A DNA stretch of 64,000 nt, taken from Pelodera strongyloides (taxonomy: Eukaryota; Nematoda; Chromadorea; Rhabditida; Rhabditidae). The notes beneath the pieces are model-generated. The model ran no database searches and was not told the origin of the DNA. It was given only the letters and a program-made list of their open reading frames with translations. The stretch spans positions 124,001-188,000 of the forward strand of contig JAANDG010000255.1 of assembly GCA_036852015.1 (NCBI GenBank), written 5' to 3'. Shown one piece after another: positions 63,001 through 64,000 of this stretch; position 1 is the stretch's first letter; every line of letters starts with the position of its first letter. The translations under genes were made by a program, and so were the position numbers.

Positions 63001-64000
63001 TATTTGCTAGTCACCCGATTACCGTATAGTATACTCATCTCACATTACAATAAAACAGTATATCCTAACTAAAATATTACTACGATAAAATAGAACTTCA
63101 ACCAAACCGATTCACGAAATACCTTGTCAGCATTGAGGGCGATTTGCAAGTTCTGAAGGCTGATTGTCATCTGACCATTTCGAATATTCTTCACATAATG
63201 CCCGGTCCACTTCAGTATATCTTGTGTGATGTAATCGCACATGCTAAGCAGAAAAGTGGACAGACGTTCAACCTAAAATGATTATCCTTTTCTTTACATC
63301 CCCACTTTCACTTGATCTTTATTCACATAAAACGATAGCAAATTTAGTATCTAGTTATTTACAACAAAAGAAACGCGTTTTCAGATACAGCTTACTGGAC
63401 ATGAAATGATCAGACTTCCGTCGCGATTCACACCATACGATCATGAACATATTTGCTACATAGACATATTTCTACATAGACAGGCCAATAACAAGCTCGG
63501 TTCTCTTGCAGTTACATTCAGCGACGAAATATAGAGGATAACTAACAACATACGTCAAAGTGAATTTCATGTATACCTTTCTAGAAAATAGAGTGGAAAA
63601 ATATGTATAAGAATCAAACAAAAAAGGATCTCAATATGGAAAAGGAACAAAAATAAGTCTGATAAAGTTACTGACCTCCTTCTCGCGATCTCGCTTTTCT
63701 TTATCTTTGCACACAAAGTACTCCTATAATTACAACACTATACAACACTAATTATTAACAATCCACATCCACAGCTAACATCAATAGCCTATCTCATCAA
63801 ATTAACAGATTTTGCAACAAATCAACAATTAAAACCATATGCCAAGTCTCGTAAATTATGAGTGAAAGCAGCGAAAGGATAAAAAAAGAATATAAAAAAA
63901 CGGACCTTAACCAACGCACTTAATTTGTGCAACAATGCTGAAAGAGTTTTGGCAGTCGCCGTTCGACCACTATGCAGCTTTCTGGGAGACCACTGGCTCA
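24665..64000 (-). CDS. sos-1: SOS-family Ras guanine nucleotide exchange factor (son of sevenless), N-terminus cut by the window edge
   Basis: The protein activates Ras by nucleotide exchange downstream of receptor tyrosine kinases and is recruited to the membrane by GRB2/SEM-5. I placed 37 exons whose sizes and phases agree throughout. Listed 5' to 3' on the minus strand, by blocks: histone-fold end 63906-64000 (partial), 63676-63723, 63123-63272; DH from 62618-62755 to 59972-60099; PH 59488-59615 to 58361-58437; linker 58059-58142; REM 57734-57853 to 56389-56542; linker 56168-56231 and 55814-55914; Cdc25 55440-55520 to 34161-34283; proline-rich tail 33711-33853, 31091-31185, 27437-27571, 26952-27160, 26582-26766, 24665-24872 (TAG). 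Together they encode 1365 residues. Domain order and motifs ([45 protein letters not shown]) identify SOS. The N-terminal residues lie beyond base 64000. The gene exceeds 39 kb, and one intron is 17.2 kb. Confidence 0.95.
27359..27428. repeat. TAA microsatellite
   Basis: About 23 tandem TAA units, a few bases downstream of the donor of the 27437-27571 sos-1 exon. Confidence 0.9.
27572..31090. other. sos-1 intron of 3.5 kb
   Basis: No exon seen on either strand. Contains two copies of GAGCACGGTGCGA near 28430-28475, CT microsatellites near 30065-30113, and a TATA-like ATAAAAG next to a GC box (GGGGGCGG) at about 28590-28605 on the plus strand. I see no transcript that this would serve. Confidence 0.4.
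31186..33710. other. sos-1 intron of 2.5 kb
   Basis: AT-rich, with a mixed CA/GA microsatellite at about 32910-32950. No coding segment can be supported. Confidence 0.4.
33933..34100. mobile_element. TTAAAGYGG-family MITE, copy 3
   Basis: Left TTAAAGCGATGTAGCACATG, right (other strand) TTAAAGCGACATGGCACGTG then GTTTTTGAAACG. 168 bp, 60 bases 3' of the last Cdc25 exon of sos-1, in the following intron. Confidence 0.72.
34373..34406. repeat. CT microsatellite
   Basis: Pure TC repeat of about 34 bases in the 17.2 kb sos-1 intron. Confidence 0.9.
34605..34889 (-). CDS. orphan terminal exon inside the large sos-1 intron
   Basis: On the minus strand an AG at about 34890 opens a frame that includes [16 protein letters not shown], a Ser-rich stretch, an Ala-rich stretch ([12 protein letters not shown]) and a basic end ([12 protein letters not shown]) before the stop. 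Codon use is rich in G/C third positions, unlike the AT-rich intron around it, and the composition is balanced. The other minus frame is arginine-only low complexity. It would need a preceding exon in phase 2, which I did not find. It does not fit sos-1 (phase 0 there gives only about 18 codons). It could be the last exon of a nested gene. Confidence 0.4.
36959..37044. repeat. tandem duplication, 43-bp unit
   Basis: CACGCAAAGTCATTGCAAAA and CACGCAAAGTTATCGCAAAA head two adjacent units, each followed by CACGYACTAATG. Confidence 0.75.
40066..40329 (-). CDS. small intronless ORF (87 aa) in the sos-1 intron
   Basis: ATG at 40329, stop at 40066. The translation starts [16 protein letters not shown] and ends [13 protein letters not shown], with amphipathic helix-like spacing and normal amino-acid balance, and lies in a locally GC-richer patch. 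No family is recognised. A processed copy of a small gene, a real nested gene or chance are all possible. Confidence 0.3.
   Translation of the reverse strand: MGGLIQKWMLGAQRSGIDSVAVPNLNNAAYRWLMAQLGAVTPSYTQVRSGDANSQKAVKALSKDNMKEIALLSTILSSYLGTFIIDP
41832..42177. mobile_element. TTAA-flanked palindromic element, AGGGAATATGTAGGCCC family
   Basis: Left TTAAAGGGAATATGTAGGCC then CTTGAAG; right on the other strand TTAAAGCGAATATGTAGGCA then CTCAAAA. Total 346 bp. The interior arms are weaker than in the other TTAA elements. Confidence 0.65.
43009..43803 (-). CDS. nested intronless ORF (264 aa) in the large sos-1 intron
   Basis: The start is taken at 43803 ([14 protein letters not shown]). The frame continues open upstream to 44109, but that part is AT-rich and hydrophobic without pattern. 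The 264-residue product is basic and Ser/Arg-rich. Features are [19 protein letters not shown], a central [37 protein letters not shown] and [14 protein letters not shown], a cysteine cluster (ILCCCTAF) that could be lipidated or bind metal, and a basic tail ([18 protein letters not shown]) with RRxS kinase-type sites. Composition and codon use are those of real protein, not intron. It is on the same strand as the host gene. It could be an independent nested gene, a retrocopy, or an alternative exon; no family is recognised. Confidence 0.6.
   Translation of the reverse strand: MPESEYLPLNTERRTPRMLERALRESSSGRPPRAIYQSPSRRFLAMQLPTTSATEASLYENTAPANVVSGFRGSCELDVSELTKRLRLIHEPSNMPHGCFGDMVRKGSRKSGKRDYECSVFEVVDLGPSTMVDSGKDAALAPAAIHRVSIRKRPPNGDKNKNRVSSIQDRNSEDTRPSILCCCTAFRQKKKPDSALRVDDETYRKAPERCEDSKPRAPRRLVKEVFSSSNPEIRNVSNEPGERRRRASDVFAGARRRLSKVTVS
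44949..45155 (+). repeat. poly-G tract, about 205 bases, first copy
   Basis: Almost pure G with single T or A interruptions, directly joined to the A tract. On the sos-1 transcript strand it is poly-C. Confidence 0.85.
45156..45260 (+). repeat. poly-A tract, about 105 bases, first copy
   Basis: Almost pure A with four single C interruptions, continuous with the G tract to its left. Confidence 0.85.
45308..45447 (+). repeat. poly-G tract, 140 bases, second copy
   Basis: Pure G apart from a few T. It follows TTTCTGAA, the same octamer that follows the second A tract. Confidence 0.85.
45465..45524 (+). repeat. poly-A tract, 60 bases, second copy
   Basis: Preceded by CAGTCGAACACAACAAC and followed by CTTTCTGAA. 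Confidence 0.85.
46105..46337. repeat. tandem duplication, about 120-bp unit
   Basis: GGTCCCAACATTCTGGATGG through GAAACTTTGTATCCGCT and AAATTATCGC occurs twice head to tail (46105-46225 and 46226-46337). The second copy lacks about 9 bases after GTTTCAG. Confidence 0.85.
47133..47275. repeat. AT-rich tandem repeat, about 58-bp unit
   Basis: CATAACAACTATTATATTTA then the ATATGTTATATAT block repeats about 2.3 times with few changes. Confidence 0.75.
47966..48068. repeat. CA/TG microsatellite
   Basis: Long AC run with some ACGC units; the Thr/His and Val/Cys frames over it are artefacts. Confidence 0.9.
48390..48510. mobile_element. TTAAAGYGG-family MITE, copy 4 (decayed left end)
   Basis: The right end on the other strand is TTAAAGCGGTGTGCTACGTG then TTGTTTCTGAAACG. 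The centre has TGCATTCCCATGTATTGTAT. The left arm GTGGTATTATTTTGAAGAAC is diverged and its limit is unclear. Confidence 0.55.
50166..50225. repeat. near-perfect hairpin with 28-bp arms
   Basis: CGACCACATCCTTATAAAGA then ACTCTAAT, a 4-base GTGT loop, and the inverted partner with one mismatch, ending GGACGTGGTCG. It lies in the large sos-1 intron. Confidence 0.75.
51486..56231 (-). CDS. sos-1: sos-1 exons: Cdc25 (RasGEF catalytic) domain, main part
   Basis: Linker exons 56168-56231 and 55814-55914 are followed by 55440-55520 ([14 protein letters not shown]), 55013-55141 ([19 protein letters not shown]), 54518-54598 ([20 protein letters not shown]), 54059-54157 ([20 protein letters not shown]), 53607-53724 ([11 protein letters not shown]), 53208-53293 ([15 protein letters not shown]) and 51486-51623 ([14 protein letters not shown]). 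These correspond one after another to the helices of the SOS exchange domain, including the FFG turn before the catalytic hairpin region. The last helices are on exon 34161-34283, across the 17.2 kb intron. No frame break is seen. Confidence 0.93.
52047..52978. mobile_element. large element with AGGCCGTATTCACCA termini
   Basis: Inverted termini AGGCCGTATTCACCA and TGGTGAATACGGCCT enclose 932 bp. Both subterminal regions are packed with TCCCTGGGGA-type short palindromes and TTCCCC/GGGGAA words. The AT-rich middle has no recognisable transposase. It is the longer relative of 13611-13740 and lies in a sos-1 intron. Confidence 0.75.
53086..53145 (+). repeat. tRNA-derived repeat head
   Basis: TAGCCTAACCAGG (A-box-like), an anticodon-arm-like CGCCTGCCCGTCAGGC and CAGGGTTCGATTGCC (B-box-like) have tRNA spacing. 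The T-stem closing pair is broken, so this is a SINE head or pseudo-tRNA, not a functional tRNA. Confidence 0.5.
54722..54808 (+). repeat. tRNA-derived SINE, copy 1
   Basis: GGCGGTAGCGTAGTGGTTAA contains a good A box and GCTGGGTTCGATTCC a good B box. The tail continues TTTTTCGATCAC, shared with 61343-61419. It is in a sos-1 intron; no full acceptor stem closes. Confidence 0.55.
56389..58142 (-). CDS. sos-1: sos-1 exons: PH-REM linker and REM (Ras exchanger motif) domain
   Basis: 58059-58142 encodes the linker [19 protein letters not shown], and 57734-57853 begins [15 protein letters not shown] and ends in [13 protein letters not shown]. Then come 57336-57425 ([23 protein letters not shown]), 57121-57168, 56770-56919 ([14 protein letters not shown]) and 56389-56542 ([14 protein letters not shown]). 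All match conserved REM positions. The 57734 exon must end at GTATGT so that TTG TAC forms. A proline/glutamine insert ([10 protein letters not shown] to [10 protein letters not shown]) sits where other SOS proteins also vary. Confidence 0.92.
57573..57624. repeat. tandem duplication, 26-bp unit
   Basis: ATTGTTGTTCACATATGGTA then CTATGG occurs twice in direct succession, exactly. Confidence 0.9.
58361..59615 (-). CDS. sos-1: sos-1 exons: PH (pleckstrin homology) domain
   Basis: Exons 59488-59615, 59260-59307, 58817-58969, 58619-58668 and 58361-58437. [13 protein letters not shown] leads in, [16 protein letters not shown] is the central beta strands, EVKNAFRIE the next, and [15 protein letters not shown] is the C-terminal helix with its invariant Trp. 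The domain binds phosphoinositides in SOS proteins. The acceptor of the last exon is the TTCAG before ACG; an earlier AG would break frame. Confidence 0.9.
59121..59182. repeat. tandem duplication, 31-bp unit
   Basis: GGACTTTTGCCGCCTTGTAG then GTAAGCCAGAA occurs twice without change in a sos-1 intron. Confidence 0.9.
59972..62755 (-). CDS. sos-1: sos-1 exons: DH (Dbl homology, RhoGEF) domain
   Basis: Exons 62618-62755, 62273-62392, 61901-61957, 61130-61240, 60877-60966, 60326-60391 and 59972-60099. The first ends with an acidic linker ([13 protein letters not shown]) and NEQTYEK, matching the GEQTYYDLV start of the DH domain. [19 protein letters not shown] and [10 protein letters not shown] follow the conserved first helices. 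The last exon probably begins at TTTTCAG before CGG (60099); an alternative acceptor 18 bases upstream is also in frame. Its donor must be GTGGGT at 59971 to keep phase. In the family this domain has Rac-directed exchange capacity and blocks the allosteric Ras site. Confidence 0.9.
61343..61419 (+). repeat. decayed tRNA-derived SINE, copy 2
   Basis: TTATGGTAATGGTTAACG keeps the A-box region, the B box is lost, and the CAACTTTTTCGATCAC tail matches the copy at 54722-54808. Confidence 0.4.
63123..64000 (-). CDS. sos-1: sos-1 exons: end of the N-terminal histone-fold region
   Basis: Exons 63906-64000 (partial), 63676-63723 and 63123-63272. The third carries [19 protein letters not shown] and [10 protein letters not shown], which align with the second histone-fold helices of SOS (YISADILKLVGNYVRNIR in human). 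In the family this region binds PH-DH and membrane lipids and restrains activity. The short 48-bp exon ([16 protein letters not shown]) is strongly charged. The first histone fold is outside the window. Confidence 0.9.

Noticed and set aside
1..64000. CRISPR arrays, bacterial operons and TTAGGC telomere arrays
   Set aside because: None is present; the tandem repeats seen are two- or three-unit duplications and microsatellites.

Overview
The window is AT-rich nematode nuclear DNA. It shows short TTTTCAG-type 3' splice sites, small exons, two paralogous nematode-type serpentine chemoreceptors, and a Ras exchange factor of the SOS family that can be followed exon by exon. I cannot name the species.

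Layout. (1) 1-4061, plus strand: the 3' part of a gene for an acidic/basic, low-complexity, probably nuclear protein; its 5' end lies outside the window. (2) 5768-15675, plus strand: two tandem six-exon chemoreceptor genes of about 300 and 296 aa with matching exon phases. Their introns and the DNA between them are full of palindromic (foldback) repeats. (3) 15676-21853: no gene I can support; microsatellites and foldback elements. (4) 21854-22402, plus strand: the last two exons of a small single-pass membrane protein with a PPxY tail. (5) 24665 to beyond 64000, minus strand: the SOS gene, converging on gene 4. I placed 37 exons with consistent phases and sizes, encoding 1365 residues plus the stop. 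They cover, in order, the end of the histone-fold region, DH, PH, REM, Cdc25 and the proline-rich tail. The missing N-terminus lies beyond base 64000.

The SOS gene has compact introns in its N-terminal two thirds. It then has a 17.2 kb intron (34284-51485) that splits the Cdc25 domain, and several long introns in the proline-rich tail. The 17.2 kb intron holds a same-strand intronless ORF of 264 codons (43009-43803), a coding-like orphan terminal exon (34605-34889), a small 87-codon ORF, foldback elements, tandem duplications, and a duplicated poly-G/poly-A block (44949-45524).

Function. SOS activates Ras downstream of receptor tyrosine kinases and is recruited through SH3 (GRB2/SEM-5) binding to its proline-rich tail; several PxxPxR sites are visible. 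The chemoreceptors are predicted sensory GPCRs. No link between these genes is implied by their being neighbours.

Repeats. The main non-genic theme is many palindromic elements with TTAA or TTTAAA at their ends. At least four TIR families are present, and two elements abut and share one TTAA. A separate family has AGGCCRTATTCACCA termini.
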